Assembly (NCBI RefSeq): GCF_000383415.1
Contig: NZ_KB911258.1
Span: forward strand, 1-64,000
Reading direction: 5' to 3'
Origin: Hyphomicrobium zavarzinii ATCC 27496
Lineage (GTDB): Bacteria > Pseudomonadota > Alphaproteobacteria > Rhizobiales > Hyphomicrobiaceae
Length of the DNA: 64,000 bases
Both the position numbers and the translations under genes were made by a program. Each line of letters starts with the position of its first letter. The first letter of the stretch is position 1. Shown here piece after piece: positions 24,816 to 34,863 of the stretch. Under the pieces are notes generated by a model that saw only the letters and a program-made list of their open reading frames with translations, was not told where the DNA came from and did not search any database.

Positions 24816-25661
24816 ATGGAAAAGGGTGCCATCACGCAATACATCGACGTCGCCCAGGTCGTGCTCTACTTCTTCTGGGCATTTTTCTTGGGGCTGATCT
24901 GGTACCTGCGCCGAGAGGACAAGCGCGAGGGGTATCCCCTTGCATACGAGCGGATCGACACCGCGCCGTATCTGAACTTCCCCGCCATCCCGTCACCGAA
25001 GACGTTCTTCCTCGCGCATGGTGGATCGGTCGAGGCGCCACGCGCATCCGACCCGCAGATAGACTACCGCGCGGAGCCTGTGGCCCCCTTCATCGGGGCG
25101 CCGCTCGAACCCGTCGGAGATGCGATGCTTTCCGGGGCGGGGCCCGGCGCCTATGCGCTGCGCGCCGACACGCCGGATCTGACGCTCGAGGGTCTGCCGA
25201 AGATCGTTCCGCTCCGTATCGCATCGGGCGAGAAACTCGTGACCCACGCGACGCAGGGCACCGAAACCGCGCCCGAGCCACCGAACTCCGGACATTACAA
25301 GCATTATACCTTGAGCCCGAGAGACCCCGATCCGCGCGGAATGACTGTGATAGGCGCGGATGGCCGGGCGGCTGGCACCGTTCAGGACGTATGGATCGAC
25401 GTTTCGGAAGTTCTGATCCGCTATCTCGAAGTCGCGGTCACAGGTACCAATACGACGGTCCTTCTGCCGATGACGTTCTCTTCGATCGATGGCCGCCGCC
25501 GCCGGGTGAACGTCGATGCGATCCTCGCCTCGCAGTTCGCACAGGTCCCGAAGATCAAGACCGCGAACCAGGTCACCTTCCTCGAGGAGGAGCAGATCTG
25601 CGCCTACTACGGTGCGGGCACGCTTTACGCAACGCTGCAGCGTCGGGAGTCCTTGCTGTGA
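24816..25661 (+). CDS. puhA: Photosynthetic reaction centre H subunit
   Basis: 281 residues. A single N-terminal membrane helix (VVLYFFWAFFLGLIWYLRRED) is followed by a large cytoplasmic domain with PLRIASGEKLVTHA, PDPRGMTVIGADG and the C-terminal ICAYYGAGTLYAT. It caps the cytoplasmic face of PufLM. The ATG at MEKGAIT is preferred over a GTG nine bases upstream because AGGTGGAG sits at SD distance. The stop overlaps the puhB GTG. Confidence 0.96.
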   Translation: MEKGAITQYIDVAQVVLYFFWAFFLGLIWYLRREDKREGYPLAYERIDTAPYLNFPAIPSPKTFFLAHGGSVEAPRASDPQIDYRAEPVAPFIGAPLEPVGDAMLSGAGPGAYALRADTPDLTLEGLPKIVPLRIASGEKLVTHATQGTETAPEPPNSGHYKHYTLSPRDPDPRGMTVIGADGRAAGTVQDVWIDVSEVLIRYLEVAVTGTNTTVLLPMTFSSIDGRRRRVNVDAILASQFAQVPKIKTANQVTFLEEEQICAYYGAGTLYATLQRRESLL

Positions 25662-26317
25662 GAGAATTCGATAGCGAGCCCGTTCCTGGATTACCCGAGC
25701 ACCTGCCGGAGGGAGAGCGTATCCTCTGGCAGGGGCGGCCGGAATGGGTCGCACTGGCGCGGCGCGCTTTCCATGTGAGCGGTGTCGCGATCTACTTCGT
25801 TGTTCTGGCGGTCGTGCTTGCGTGGCACGAGCTGTCGGCCAGCGGCACCACCCGCGATGCCGTGCAAGCTGCCGCCGGTGTTGTTCCGGGCGCGTTGGTG
25901 GCGCTCGCGCTTCTCGCCGCTCTTGCAGCCCTCACGACCCGATCGGCGCTCTACACGATCACCACCCGCCGTGTCGTCATGCGGTTCGGCATCGCGCTCC
26001 CGATCGTGCTCAACATTCCCTTCAAGCAAATCAAGTCCGCCGATCTCAGAGTGTATTCCGACGGCACCGGCGACATTCCGCTCGTCGTCAGCGCGCCAAA
26101 GCGCCAGTCGATGGTTGTCCTGTGGCCCCACGTACGGCCGTGGCGGGCCCGTGATCCCCAACCGATGCTGAGATGTATTCCCGACGCGTCTCGTGTCGCC
26201 GAGATTCTAGCTGCGGCGCTCCGCGTGGAGTTCCCGGACGCATTCGCCGTTCCTGTCCGCGTCGAGACGCCCGCGCCGGGTGGCGCGCCCGTGGCGCACG
26301 GACAAGCGGCAGCGTGA
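25658..26317 (+). CDS. puhB: Photosynthetic complex assembly protein PuhB
   Basis: 219 residues from the GTG in GTGAGAG (coupled to puhA). It has a soluble N-terminus (LPEGERILWQGRPEW), two or three membrane helices, and a PH-like C-terminal part (YTITTRRVVMRFGIALP, FKQIKSADLRVY). PuhB helps reaction centre and LH1 assembly in Rhodobacter. A longer upstream extension in frame overlaps puhA and is rejected. Confidence 0.92.
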   Translation: MREFDSEPVPGLPEHLPEGERILWQGRPEWVALARRAFHVSGVAIYFVVLAVVLAWHELSASGTTRDAVQAAAGVVPGALVALALLAALAALTTRSALYTITTRRVVMRFGIALPIVLNIPFKQIKSADLRVYSDGTGDIPLVVSAPKRQSMVVLWPHVRPWRARDPQPMLRCIPDASRVAEILAAALRVEFPDAFAVPVRVETPAPGGAPVAHGQAAA

Positions 26318-26324
26318 GGTCACC

Positions 26325-26780
26325 ATGACAGATCATGTCGCAAATCGCTTCCCGACGCTCCCGCTCACCGGAGCAGGCGCCTTGATCTTCGTAGCACTCT
26401 GTGCCGTGGCCTTCGCGCAATTCTTCGATGTCGGCACAACGCGGCTGAGCGAGGATACACCGCTCGAGCAGCGAGAGCTTCGCTTCATGGACCGCGCCGA
26501 CGGCGCCGTTGCCGTCCACGCCGCCGGAAATGGCGAGCTGATCGCGCTGATGGAGCCGGGTTCCAACGGCTTCATTCGGATCGTCATGCGCGGACTGGCG
26601 CGAGAACGGCAGTCCAAAGGCTTCGGCGAAGAACTGCCCTTCATGCTGACAAGGTGGTCGGATGGCCGCCTCACGATTTCCGACCCCACGACAGGCCGTA
26701 AGATCATGCTGACCGGGTTCGGGAAGGACAACGTCAATGCATTCGCAAAACTGCTTCTGGCTGGGAGTGAGGCGAAATGA
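26325..26780 (+). CDS. puhC: Photosynthetic complex assembly protein PuhC
   Basis: 151 residues. One N-terminal helix (GAGALIFVALCAVAFAQFF) anchors a periplasmic domain with LRFMDRADGAVAVH and MRGLARERQSKGFG, as in PuhC. It is needed for efficient LH1-reaction-centre organisation. ATG at MTDHVANRFP, preceded by GAGGTCACC. It shares ATGA with the next gene. Confidence 0.9.
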   Translation: MTDHVANRFPTLPLTGAGALIFVALCAVAFAQFFDVGTTRLSEDTPLEQRELRFMDRADGAVAVHAAGNGELIALMEPGSNGFIRIVMRGLARERQSKGFGEELPFMLTRWSDGRLTISDPTTGRKIMLTGFGKDNVNAFAKLLLAGSEAK

Positions 26781-27082
26781 TTGCAGAACTGATTGCACCA
26801 CGAGAACGGTTCGACGTGCTGTGCACGGTCGAAATCGAGAACACTTTTGAGAGCCTCCACGCTCACGTGGATCTCGATGGCAAGATCGCGATCGAGGTCG
26901 GTGACGAGGTTCTTGTGCATGGCGACGAGGTAACGGTGCCGTACGGCGAGAAGCTCGTGCTTCGCCGCCTCGCAACCGTCACGCGCGCCAACTGGCTCGA
27001 TAAGGCCTGGACGCGCCTGCTCGCGCGTCTCGAGTTTACCGAGCTTTATGAAGTGAGCTTCTCGTCTGGGAGGAAGCTATGA
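26777..27082 (+). CDS. Conserved small photosynthesis-cluster protein
   Basis: 101 residues, no membrane helix. It contains a compact beta-rich stretch [21 protein letters not shown] and a basic C-terminus [18 protein letters not shown]. It is coupled at both ends (ATGA with puhC and with acsF), so it is translated with reaction centre and cyclase genes. Small proteins in this slot occur in other alphaproteobacterial clusters. The function is not known to me; a link to AcsF or complex assembly is inferred only from position. Confidence 0.75.
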   Translation: MIAELIAPRERFDVLCTVEIENTFESLHAHVDLDGKIAIEVGDEVLVHGDEVTVPYGEKLVLRRLATVTRANWLDKAWTRLLARLEFTELYEVSFSSGRKL

Positions 27083-28143
27083 CCATTGAAACCATCGGCC
27101 GCCCGAATGACACCACCCTCGAGGCGCAGAAAAATACCATTCTAAGTCCGCGCTTCTATACAACCGACTTCGATGAGCTGGATGCCATGCAGGTCGACAG
27201 TGTTCGCGGCGAATGGGATTTGCTGCTGGCAGAGATGCGAGCCGATCCCAACAAGGGCCATTTCCGCCGCAACGCTGACTGGGACAAGATCGACCTCGAA
27301 AGTCTGCCATTGGGCTTGCAGAAGGAATTCCTCGACTTCCTCGTAAGCTCGCTGACGGCAGAATTCTCCGGGTGCGTGCTCTATGCGGAGATGAAAAAGC
27401 GCGGCAAGAACCCGGACATCGTCGAACTGTTCAAGTTCATGAGCCGGGACGAAGCGCGTCACGCCGGTTTCATCAACGATGCCTTGCGCGATTTCGGCAT
27501 CGGGATAGACCTCGGTTTCCTCACCAAGACCAAGAAGTACACGTTCTTCCGCCCCAAGTTCATCTTCTATGCGACGTACCTATCCGAGAAGATCGGCTAC
27601 GCGCGCTACATCACGATCTTCCGGCACCTGGAGCGGAATCCGGACCGCCGCTTCCACCCAATTTTCAAGTGGTTCGAGAAGTGGTGCAACGACGAGTTCC
27701 GGCACGGCGAAGCCTTCGCGCTGCTCATGCGCGCGAACCCGCAGTTCTTGTCCGGGATCAACAAGCTCTGGGTCCGCTTCTTTCTGCTCGCGGTCTACGC
27801 GACGATGTACGTCCGCGATCACGCGCGCCCCGAGTTCCACAAGGCGATCGGTATCGACCCGACGGACTACGACTACCGCGTTTTCTCGATCACGAACGAG
27901 ATCTCGCGGCAGTGCTTCCCGGTCGTTATCGACATCGACAATCCGACATTCCGCCAAGGCTTGGACCGGCTCCACCGGATCAACGCCAGCATCGCGGAAA
28001 TTGCGGATGCGACGGACGTAAAAAGCAGGGTGAAACGCGCGTGGCTCTCGGCGCGAGCCGCGGCCGTGTTTGGCCGGCTCTTCCTGCTGCGCCCGCTCGA
28101 CAACACGCTGCCGGCTTCCAGTCACCTGTCACCGATCTGGTAG
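27079..28143 (+). CDS. acsF: Aerobic Mg-protoporphyrin IX monomethyl ester cyclase
   Basis: 354 residues, a di-iron carboxylate enzyme. Iron-binding helices show [15 protein letters not shown] and [15 protein letters not shown], with an earlier [14 protein letters not shown]. It forms the fifth ring using O2. The anaerobic alternative bchE is not in this window, so ring closure here looks oxygen dependent. SD GGGAGGA lies just before the ATG. Confidence 0.96.
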   Translation: MTIETIGRPNDTTLEAQKNTILSPRFYTTDFDELDAMQVDSVRGEWDLLLAEMRADPNKGHFRRNADWDKIDLESLPLGLQKEFLDFLVSSLTAEFSGCVLYAEMKKRGKNPDIVELFKFMSRDEARHAGFINDALRDFGIGIDLGFLTKTKKYTFFRPKFIFYATYLSEKIGYARYITIFRHLERNPDRRFHPIFKWFEKWCNDEFRHGEAFALLMRANPQFLSGINKLWVRFFLLAVYATMYVRDHARPEFHKAIGIDPTDYDYRVFSITNEISRQCFPVVIDIDNPTFRQGLDRLHRINASIAEIADATDVKSRVKRAWLSARAAAVFGRLFLLRPLDNTLPASSHLSPIW

Positions 28144-28152
28144 GAGTTCGCG

Positions 28153-29013
28153 TTGGATTTCGCCGCCGCCATCGCTCTCGTCGTGTTCGCCTGGTGGATC
28201 AGCACGGGCGCGGTTCTCTATCTCGTGGGAATGCCGCGCCTGACTTACCCGCTGACGATGGGCGCGATCACGCTTGCGCTAGCGATGGCGTTTTTTGGCC
28301 TGTGGGCGATCGGAGACATGCAGACGCCGGCCGCCGCGTATGGCGGATTCCTCTGCGGGCTGGTGATTTGGGCCTGGAACGAGTTGAGCTTTCTCACGGG
28401 CCTCGTGACCGGTCCGCGGACAAGCGAATGCCCGGTTGGCGCGAAAGGATGGGCGCGGTTCTCGGCGGCTGCCCAGACCGTCATCTACCATGAGCTTGCC
28501 ATCGCCGCGTCTGTGCTGGTCGCCTGGCTCTTGACCTCCGGCATGCCCAACCAGGTCGGGCTGTACACGCTGTTGATTTTGTGGATCGCCCGCCTCAGCG
28601 CAAAGCTGAACGTCTATCTCGGCGTCGCGAACCTGACAGAAGAGTTTCTGCCGCCGCATCTGCGGTATCTGCCGAGCTATTTCCGCAAGCGCTCAATGAA
28701 CTTCCTGATCCCGGTCTCGATCACGGTCGCGACCGCGACGACGGCGGTCCTGGCGCTGATGGCGTTCGAGCCCGGCGCAGACCCGTTTCAAGTCGCCGCA
28801 TTCACGATGCTGGCCGCGCTGATGGCGCTGGTCGTCGTCGAGCACTGGTTTCTCGTGCTGCCGATGTCGCCGGCGGCAATGTGGAGCTGGGGCCTGGCGT
28901 CGCGAAGCGAAGACGATGGGTCGCCGGCAGTAGCAACGAAATTTGCAGAACCTGCCCCGATCGCGCGTCGCGCACCCGCTTTGCGGCAGAAACTCGGAAT
29001 CAAGACGTCATGA
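28153..29013 (+). CDS. puhE: PuhE membrane protein
   Basis: 286 residues, about seven to eight membrane helices, starting at a TTG with TAGGAG eight bases upstream. Blocks such as WISTGAVLYLVGMPRLTYP, WAWNELSFLTG and LPSYFRKRSMNF are typical of PuhE (YhaR/Orf292-like). It influences bacteriochlorophyll production or LH1 assembly in Rhodobacter. It precedes hemA by 15 bases. Confidence 0.9.
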   Translation: MDFAAAIALVVFAWWISTGAVLYLVGMPRLTYPLTMGAITLALAMAFFGLWAIGDMQTPAAAYGGFLCGLVIWAWNELSFLTGLVTGPRTSECPVGAKGWARFSAAAQTVIYHELAIAASVLVAWLLTSGMPNQVGLYTLLILWIARLSAKLNVYLGVANLTEEFLPPHLRYLPSYFRKRSMNFLIPVSITVATATTAVLALMAFEPGADPFQVAAFTMLAALMALVVVEHWFLVLPMSPAAMWSWGLASRSEDDGSPAVATKFAEPAPIARRAPALRQKLGIKTS

Positions 29014-29028
29014 CGTCGGGAGGGAAAG

Positions 29029-30261
29029 ATGACCTACAATAATATCTTCGAGCGGCATCTGGATCAGCTCCATCAGGAAGGGCGCTACCGCGTGTTCGCC
29101 GACCTGAAGAGGCGTCAGGGCAGCTTTCCCGTTGCCGATCATTATTCCCAGTCGGGACGTCGCGAGATTACCGTGTGGTGCTCAAACGACTACTTGGGCA
29201 TGGGCCAGCACCCAAAGGTCGTAGCGGCAATGCACGAGGCGATCGACACGGTCGGCGCCGGATCAGGCGGGACCCGCAATATCTCGGGCACGACCCACTA
29301 TCACGTCGAGCTCGAGCAGGAAATTGCCGATCTGCATGGCAAGGAGGCAGCGCTCCTGTTCACGTCGGCCTACGTTGCCAATGACGCGACGCTCTCCACG
29401 CTCGTCAAGCTCATTCCTGGCACGGTCATTTTCTCCGACGAGAAGAATCACGCGTCAATGATCGCCGGCATTCAGCATGGTGGCGGCGCGAAGGTCATCT
29501 TCCGCCACAACGATCTCGCAGACCTCGAAGCAAAGCTTCGCAAGTACCCCAAGGGCACCCCGAAGATCATCGCCTTCGAGAGCGTCTATTCTATGGACGG
29601 CCACATCGCGCCCCTCGGATCCATTGCAGACTTGGCCGAGAAGTACGGCGCAATGACCTATCTCGACGAGGTGCATGCCGTCGGCATGTACGGCCCACGC
29701 GGCGGCGGCATTGCGGAGCGCGATGGCGTCATGGACCGCATCGATATCGTCAACGGCACGCTTGCCAAAGGCTTCGGTGTGATGGGCGGCTACATCGCCG
29801 CAAGCGCCGCCTGCTGCGATGCAATTCGCTCGTTCTCTTCCGGATTCATCTTCACGACGTCGCTCGCTCCGGCAATTGCCGCCGGTGCCCTGGCCAGCAT
29901 TCGCCATCTGAAGTCGAGCACGGTCGAGAGAACGTCTCATCAGGAGCGGGCCCGGCGCCTCAAATCGATGCTCAAGGCGCGGCGCTTGCCTGTTATCGAC
30001 AACCCGAGCCACATCGTCCCGGTTATGGTCGGCGACCCAACTCACTGCAAGGCCGTGACGGACGTCCTGCTGCGGGAGTACGGCGTCTACGTCCAGCCGA
30101 TCAATTATCCCACAGTCCCCCGGGGAACTGAGCGGATGCGCTTCACGCCGTCGCCCGTTCACAGCAACGTGCAGATGGATCAGCTCGTTGACGCGCTCGA
30201 GACGCTCTGGATGGCGTGCCCGGTGGCCAATGGCACGTACGTCCGTCTCGCCGCCGAATAA
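29029..30261 (+). CDS. hemA: 5-aminolevulinate synthase
   Basis: 410 residues, a PLP enzyme condensing glycine and succinyl-CoA (Shemin pathway), the first tetrapyrrole step. Motifs are the glycine-rich [32 protein letters not shown], and the Schiff-base lysine in [14 protein letters not shown]. Placing it at the end of the bch-puh operon lets precursor supply be co-regulated with pigment synthesis. Preceded by GGGAGGG. Confidence 0.96.
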   Translation: MTYNNIFERHLDQLHQEGRYRVFADLKRRQGSFPVADHYSQSGRREITVWCSNDYLGMGQHPKVVAAMHEAIDTVGAGSGGTRNISGTTHYHVELEQEIADLHGKEAALLFTSAYVANDATLSTLVKLIPGTVIFSDEKNHASMIAGIQHGGGAKVIFRHNDLADLEAKLRKYPKGTPKIIAFESVYSMDGHIAPLGSIADLAEKYGAMTYLDEVHAVGMYGPRGGGIAERDGVMDRIDIVNGTLAKGFGVMGGYIAASAACCDAIRSFSSGFIFTTSLAPAIAAGALASIRHLKSSTVERTSHQERARRLKSMLKARRLPVIDNPSHIVPVMVGDPTHCKAVTDVLLREYGVYVQPINYPTVPRGTERMRFTPSPVHSNVQMDQLVDALETLWMACPVANGTYVRLAAE

Positions 30262-30591
30262 GGAACGGCCTGCAGCACCATTGTTTACTCAAGCGGGTAT
30301 TGGGGGCGCAGTCCCGCATTCGCGCGCCCCGCTTGCACTGCCGTCAAGCGCCAAGAGCGCCGGCCACGAGAACACCGATCTCGCTCAGCGTCCCTCATGC
30401 ACATCCCTCATACAGTCATAAAAACGGCGGCGACCGGAATGCGGGCGCCGCCGAGTTGGATGCACGTTCAGGGGAATTTCGATGAACCGCCGGAGTCTGT
30501 GGCCGGGCGTCTCACCGAGTTGCTACCGGAGCGATGAAGAGCTGATCGCTCCGGTTGCGGGTGTGAGCCGTAGATGCCTCCGCACCTGGGC
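30262..30591. other. Convergent spacer between hemA and pufM
   Basis: No gene is supported here, and in particular no pufC. A 7-bp GGGGCGC/GCGCCCC hairpin (30303-30330) follows hemA and could stabilise or end its transcript, though it lacks a T-run. The stronger hairpin at 30416-30453 serves the minus strand. Confidence 0.6.
30416..30453 (-). terminator. Intrinsic terminator of the puf operon
   Basis: A perfect 8-bp CGGCGGCG/CGCCGCCG stem with a 13-base loop. Read on the minus strand it is followed at once by TTTTT. It lies ~140 bases beyond the pufM stop and would end the bchCXYZ-pufQBALM transcript before it meets hemA. Confidence 0.75.
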
Positions 30592-31527
30592 TTAAGGCGT
30601 ATAGGTCGTGGGTCCGAGGCCGTGCTTCAGGCCCCAGTCGTACCAGTTGTCGACCACGGTTCCGGTGAGCAGGATGCCGATGCCGCCGGTGAGCGGGCAG
30701 AGCACCGCGAACCACCAGGCCCAGCGATGGATCGACTCCGCCGTCGCGTTGAAGCCCATCGTCCACCTCCAGAACAGCGCGCCGCGCTCGAACGCAGTGC
30801 CACGATCCGTGATCTGCTCGAGCTCGCGATCGCCGCCGTACCTGCTTATGGCGAGCACGGTTGCACCATGCATCGCAAATAGAAGGGCCGACCCGTAAAG
30901 GAAGGCGATCGAGAGCATGTGGAACGGATTATAGAAGAGGTTGCCGTAGTCGAGTGAGAGCTGGTTCGTCCAATCCAGGTGCCGGAAAATTCCGAACGGA
31001 ACTGCATGATGCCAGCTTCCCATCAGGATCGGGCGAATGAAACCGAGCACGAGATAAAGCCAGATGGCCGCCGCGAAAGCCCAGGCGACGTGAGTGCCCA
31101 TCTTGAGGTCGCGCGCTCGTTTGTACATCCGCACCCACCACAGCAGGATCGATGTCGTGAGGAAGAAGCCCGCCATGAGCCACCAGCCGCCTTCCTTCAT
31201 CGGCGGCAGGATCGTAAGGCCGTGCTTGGCAAGTGGCGGTTCGAGCGACAGCCAGAAAAGCCTGCGCATGAACTCGATCGGGCTCCAGTTCACGGACGCC
31301 AGCATGTTGAGGCCGATGATTTCGATCGCAATCACGCCGCACACGATCGACAGGAAGCCGGTCGTGCCGAGGTGAATGGGGCCGACCTGCGCATCGCCGA
31401 TCTTACCCAGCCAATAGGAAAAGAAGGGCTGGCCTTGGCGTGGCCAGAGTCCCATGCGTGCGGGCACGCCGAACTCCACGGGACCTCTGACCTGTACCTG
31501 ATGGAAGATGTTCTGATATTGGGTCAT
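30592..31527 (-). CDS. pufM: Photosynthetic reaction centre M subunit
   Basis: 311 residues with five membrane helices. Typical blocks are [16 protein letters not shown], the helix-D region [22 protein letters not shown] with chlorophyll and iron histidines, and [18 protein letters not shown] (an iron ligand). It forms the L-M core binding the special pair, pheophytin, quinones and the non-haem iron. SD GAGGAA lies seven bases before the ATG. No cytochrome subunit gene follows. Confidence 0.97.
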   Translation of the reverse strand: MTQYQNIFHQVQVRGPVEFGVPARMGLWPRQGQPFFSYWLGKIGDAQVGPIHLGTTGFLSIVCGVIAIEIIGLNMLASVNWSPIEFMRRLFWLSLEPPLAKHGLTILPPMKEGGWWLMAGFFLTTSILLWWVRMYKRARDLKMGTHVAWAFAAAIWLYLVLGFIRPILMGSWHHAVPFGIFRHLDWTNQLSLDYGNLFYNPFHMLSIAFLYGSALLFAMHGATVLAISRYGGDRELEQITDRGTAFERGALFWRWTMGFNATAESIHRWAWWFAVLCPLTGGIGILLTGTVVDNWYDWGLKHGLGPTTYTP

Positions 31528-31542
31528 TTGTCGTTCCTCGCA

Positions 31543-32385
31543 TCAAGACCAGATCGGAATTTTGAGCCACCAGTCCCACCAGTTGACCCAGGCATCGCCT
31601 TCAGCCCAGAGCGGGCCGCTAATGATGATGCACACGGCGCTGAAGAACACTGCGGACAGTGCAAGGAAGAGCCCAAGCCGATGGATGCCGACAGTGCCGA
31701 TGGAATAGCCGATGGTATCCCGGAAGAACGTGTTCTCATGGTCGGGCGTCTTCACGGGCTCGTTTTCAATTCCGTGGCGGCCGGGATTGACGGCCGACAG
31801 GATGACGCTTCCGTGCAGCGCCAGCGCCAGGCACGTCGTGAAGAAGAACGTGATGGCGATCATGTGCGCGGGATTGTAGTGGAAGTTTCCGTAGGTGTAG
31901 CCCGTGTTAGACACCCAATCGAGATGACTGATGATGCCGTACGGGAAACCATGAGACCACGATCCCATGAGAACCGGGCGGAATACCACGAGCGTCACGT
32001 AGGCCAATATGGCGAACGAGAAAGCGATCGGGACGTGATACCCGATGCCGAGCTTCCTGCAGATCTCAACCTCTCTCAACGCCCACGAAACGAATGCGCC
32101 GATCGCGCACACGGTGACGATCTGCCAGATTCCACCCTGCTTGAGCGGGGCGAAAGACAAGCCGAACTCTGGCGGCGGTGGATTGACGCTGATGCGCCAG
32201 ATGCTCCACGTCGGTCCAAGCGATGCCTCGAAGAGGATCATGGCCACGCCGACCATCGTGAACAGTATTGTCGTAACCCCGAAAAAGCCGACGTAGAACG
32301 GTCCCACCCAGAAATCGAACAGATCTCCGCCGATGAGAGTGCCACCACGGACGCGGTATTTTCTCTCAAAGCTTAACATTGCCAT
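31543..32385 (-). CDS. pufL: Photosynthetic reaction centre L subunit
   Basis: 280 residues starting [17 protein letters not shown]. Five helices; [25 protein letters not shown] carries the special-pair and iron histidines, and [14 protein letters not shown] the second iron histidine. SD GGAGG lies upstream. It is 15 bases upstream of pufM. Confidence 0.97.
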   Translation of the reverse strand: MAMLSFERKYRVRGGTLIGGDLFDFWVGPFYVGFFGVTTILFTMVGVAMILFEASLGPTWSIWRISVNPPPPEFGLSFAPLKQGGIWQIVTVCAIGAFVSWALREVEICRKLGIGYHVPIAFSFAILAYVTLVVFRPVLMGSWSHGFPYGIISHLDWVSNTGYTYGNFHYNPAHMIAITFFFTTCLALALHGSVILSAVNPGRHGIENEPVKTPDHENTFFRDTIGYSIGTVGIHRLGLFLALSAVFFSAVCIIISGPLWAEGDAWVNWWDWWLKIPIWS

Positions 32386-32469
32386 CGGTGGTCCTCCCCG
32401 ATTGCGTTAGGCGCTATGCCAATCTTCCAAGCCGGTTGAGTTACGGACGGGCCCCGCACGATGGGTCAA

Positions 32470-32518
32470 GGCCACCGGAAGGGCCGCGTCCGTGGCGCTA
32501 GCCGGCGTTAAACCGGCT
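32470..32518 (-). other. Intercistronic hairpins between pufA and pufL
   Basis: The minus-strand transcript can form AGCCGG/CCGGCT spanning the pufA stop codon, and a GCCAC/GTGGC-closed stem just after it. In Rhodobacter, hairpins in this gap protect the pufBA segment and give more LH1 than reaction centre mRNA. The same role is inferred here. Confidence 0.5.
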
Positions 32519-32693
32519 TCACCGGAAGCTCGATTGCGGCCTTCGGTGCGGGTGCCGCGCCGGGGCCATCGAGCCAGTTGAACCTGTTCGTGCTGAGCAA
32601 GATGAAGTGAATGATCAATGCCAGCGCGAACAGAAACGTGAAGAGTGCGACCAGCGTACGCCGCGGATCGAACAGAAGCCAAAGTCGCCACAT
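32508..32693 (-). CDS. pufA: LH1 alpha polypeptide
   Basis: 61 residues from the ATG of [17 protein letters not shown], chosen over an ATG two codons upstream because AGGAGG is correctly spaced only for this one. The single helix [15 protein letters not shown] carries the bacteriochlorophyll-ligating histidine, and the Pro/Ala-rich C-terminus ends VKPV. It pairs with PufB to build the LH1 ring around the reaction centre. Confidence 0.95.
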   Translation of the reverse strand: MWRLWLLFDPRRTLVALFTFLFALALIIHFILLSTNRFNWLDGPGAAPAPKAAIELPVKPV

Positions 32694-32705
32694 GTCCATT
32701 TCCTC

Positions 32706-32936
32706 CTATGTGGCTAGCGTGGTGATCAGAGTAGCCACGTTCGTCAGGCCGTCCGTCAGAGACGAGTAGCCTCCGGGTCCGGGCAGCCAAGGGCGCCACA
32801 TCCAGACGAGGATGTGAGCAATGATCGCGACGATCGTGAACAGGATGAAGCTCGTCATGAATATCGAGTGGAATTCCTTCGCTTCCTGTTCAGTCAAACC
32901 GGATAAAGATCCGGCCCGCCTGTCATCTACTGCCAT
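32706..32936 (-). CDS. pufB: LH1 beta polypeptide
   Basis: 76 residues. The core [19 protein letters not shown] and the helix [16 protein letters not shown] contain the conserved histidines. A C-terminal extension of about 25 residues ([17 protein letters not shown]) makes it longer than the ~50-residue beta chains of Rhodobacter. GGGAGAA lies nine bases upstream of the ATG. Confidence 0.95.
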   Translation of the reverse strand: MAVDDRRAGSLSGLTEQEAKEFHSIFMTSFILFTIVAIIAHILVWMWRPWLPGPGGYSSLTDGLTNVATLITTLAT

Positions 32937-33000
32937 TCTCAGTTCTCCCTTCGAGTTCCTCCTAGTCGTTACCGCGCACGTCCGCGCGGCTGGAGTGACC

Positions 33001-33046
33001 GCCTGGGTTTCAGGCGGCCCTTTCGTCCGGAGAACGTCTCCGGATG
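33001..33046 (-). other. Two hairpins between pufQ and pufB
   Basis: A perfect 8-bp TCCGGAGA/TCTCCGGA stem with a 3-base loop (33026-33044), and a 5-bp GCCTG/CAGGC stem (33001-33015). They lie just after the pufQ stop and before pufB. They may mark an mRNA processing point that protects the 5' end of the pufBA message. Confidence 0.5.
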
Positions 33047-33056
33047 AAATGCTCGC

Positions 33057-33296
33057 CTAGCCCTTGAAGGCGTAGGCCGTGCAGGTTCCCGCTGCTCCCC
33101 AGGCTTGTTGCAGGAGCGAGAGCGGGGGTCCCATGTCGCGCGTTGACGTTCGCCAACTCGGCGGCAAAAGACGTTCTATGAATCCGGCCAGCAGGAAGAC
33201 GATTAAACAAACGCCGAATATGAGGCGGTACTCAAGGCTCTCGCGAGAAACGTGGCGCGCGTGAGTCGTGGCTTCTCTCAACAACGTGTCTGCCAT
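33057..33296 (-). CDS. pufQ: PufQ
   Basis: 79 residues from MADTLLREATTHARHVSRES. One membrane helix, EYRLIFGVCLIVFLLAGFIE, is followed by a short tail ending GAAGTCTAYAFKG. PufQ is a small membrane protein needed for normal bacteriochlorophyll and B800/LH1 formation in Rhodobacter. The position between bchZ and pufB is conserved. Residues available upstream in frame look non-coding. Confidence 0.88.
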   Translation of the reverse strand: MADTLLREATTHARHVSRESLEYRLIFGVCLIVFLLAGFIERLLPPSWRTSTRDMGPPLSLLQQAWGAAGTCTAYAFKG

Positions 33297-33411
33297 TGCG
33301 ACCTCCCAGTAGAACCATGTGAGCCGACGGAACACGGATGCTTCGGCGCCTGTGCCTTGGATGGAGAAGGCCGCGCCGTTGAAGGAGTGGGCGGTGAGAG
33401 CCGGGGAGACT

Positions 33412-34863
33412 TCATAGGGAGTGGCCCTCCATGAGCGCAGCATGAGCCTGGCCAACTCTGGCTGCGGTCACACGCCCCTCACCGGCTTGACGCACACCTC
33501 TCTCGGCGGCGTCGCGAAGACGCTTGGCTGCAGAGATGCGCACCAGCACCGGGTGAGCTTCGAGAATGTCGTCGAGAGCGGTCTTCGCCTCCTCGTCCCA
33601 TGGAATTTCGGGAGCAAGGCGCGCCGGAGTCGCTTCAACCTTGTCGAGATCGGTTGCCAGTGGAAGGATGTTGAAGAGAGCATCGAACAGCGCGTTGCAG
33701 ACCTCCTGCAGGAGGTAGGTCGCCCCGGCGTATCCCATGAAAGGTGTGCCCGTGTGCCGGCGCACGATGGCGCCGGGGAACGACGCTGGAACGAAGATCG
33801 CCTTGGCGCCGGCTTCGGCTAAGTACATGCGCTCGTTGAAGCTGCCGAAAAGGACCAGCGGGGTCTTCTCTCGCACGGCTCTTCGCACCGAATCGTTGTC
33901 GGTTTTGCTTCCAGCCGACCGGGCGAAGGCAAAGGTACAGGGCAATCCGAGCTCGGTTTCGAGAAAATTGCGCACGCCGCGCGCATAGGTCTCGTTTGCG
34001 ACGATCGCGAAGGTCGCTGTGCCGAAGAAATCCTGCGTCACGGACCGCCAAAGATCCCAAAGCGGCTTGATCGTCGTATGCTTCTCGCGCTCGATGAAGG
34101 GTTCGGGATCGAGGCCGGTCAAAGCGCCGAGTGTCTGCAGGAACTTCGTTGTCGAATGAAGACCGATCGGGGCCTGCAGGTAAGGCCGCTCGAGCGCCTC
34201 GCAAAGCATGCGTCCGTATTCACGGTACATGCACACGTTGACGTCCGCATCGACCAGCTTGCCGACATCCTCGAGATGGCTTCCGAGGGGAAAAACCATG
34301 TTGATCTCGGCGCCGATTCCTTCGATCAGACGCCGGATCTCAGCGAGATCGGAGGCGGTATTGAACGTACCGTAGATCGGGCCGATGATGTTGACACGGG
34401 GCTTTTCGCCCTCCTTGCGCGGCTTGCGCTCGGGGATTTTTTTGCGCCCATACTGCGTCCACAGCCAATAGATGGCGCGATTGGCGCTCTGCCACTGATC
34501 CTCGTCGATCGTGCGAGGCAGGAAGCGTTGTATGCTGGTTCCTTCGGGCGTCACGCCGCCGCCAATCATCTCGGCAATCGACCCTGTCACGACGACGGCC
34601 GGCAGATCGTGATCGAGCGTCTTGTGCGCGCGGCGCATCGCGTCTTCCGTGCCGGTCTGGCCGAGCTCCTCTTCGCCCAATCCGGTCACGACGATGGGCA
34701 GCTCGTGCGGCGGCAATGCATCGGTGTAATGCAGAACCGAGGTGACGGGCAGGTTCTCGCAGCCGACAGGTCCGTCGATAATGACCTGAAGGCCCTTTAT
34801 GGCCGTGAAGGCATAGACCGATCCCCAGTATCCGCCTGCGCGATCGTGGTCGAGGATGAGCAT
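33412..34863 (-). CDS. bchZ: Chlorophyllide reductase subunit Z
   Basis: 483 residues starting [19 protein letters not shown], overlapping the bchY stop (ATGA). Nitrogenase NifK-like; [20 protein letters not shown] holds a cluster cysteine, followed by [17 protein letters not shown] and [18 protein letters not shown]. With BchX and BchY it reduces ring B of chlorophyllide. The in-frame extension into bchY is rejected. Confidence 0.95.
   Translation of the reverse strand: MLILDHDRAGGYWGSVYAFTAIKGLQVIIDGPVGCENLPVTSVLHYTDALPPHELPIVVTGLGEEELGQTGTEDAMRRAHKTLDHDLPAVVVTGSIAEMIGGGVTPEGTSIQRFLPRTIDEDQWQSANRAIYWLWTQYGRKKIPERKPRKEGEKPRVNIIGPIYGTFNTASDLAEIRRLIEGIGAEINMVFPLGSHLEDVGKLVDADVNVCMYREYGRMLCEALERPYLQAPIGLHSTTKFLQTLGALTGLDPEPFIEREKHTTIKPLWDLWRSVTQDFFGTATFAIVANETYARGVRNFLETELGLPCTFAFARSAGSKTDNDSVRRAVREKTPLVLFGSFNERMYLAEAGAKAIFVPASFPGAIVRRHTGTPFMGYAGATYLLQEVCNALFDALFNILPLATDLDKVEATPARLAPEIPWDEEAKTALDDILEAHPVLVRISAAKRLRDAAERGVRQAGEGRVTAARVGQAHAALMEGHSL

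Noticed and set aside
30262-30591. pufC or pufX after pufM
   Set aside because: No frame with CxxCH motifs or a suitable membrane helix occurs in the gap.
30979-32376. Long plus-strand frame (465 codons) opposite pufM and pufL
   Set aside because: Antisense to two unmistakable reaction-centre genes; charged low-complexity translation, no motifs.
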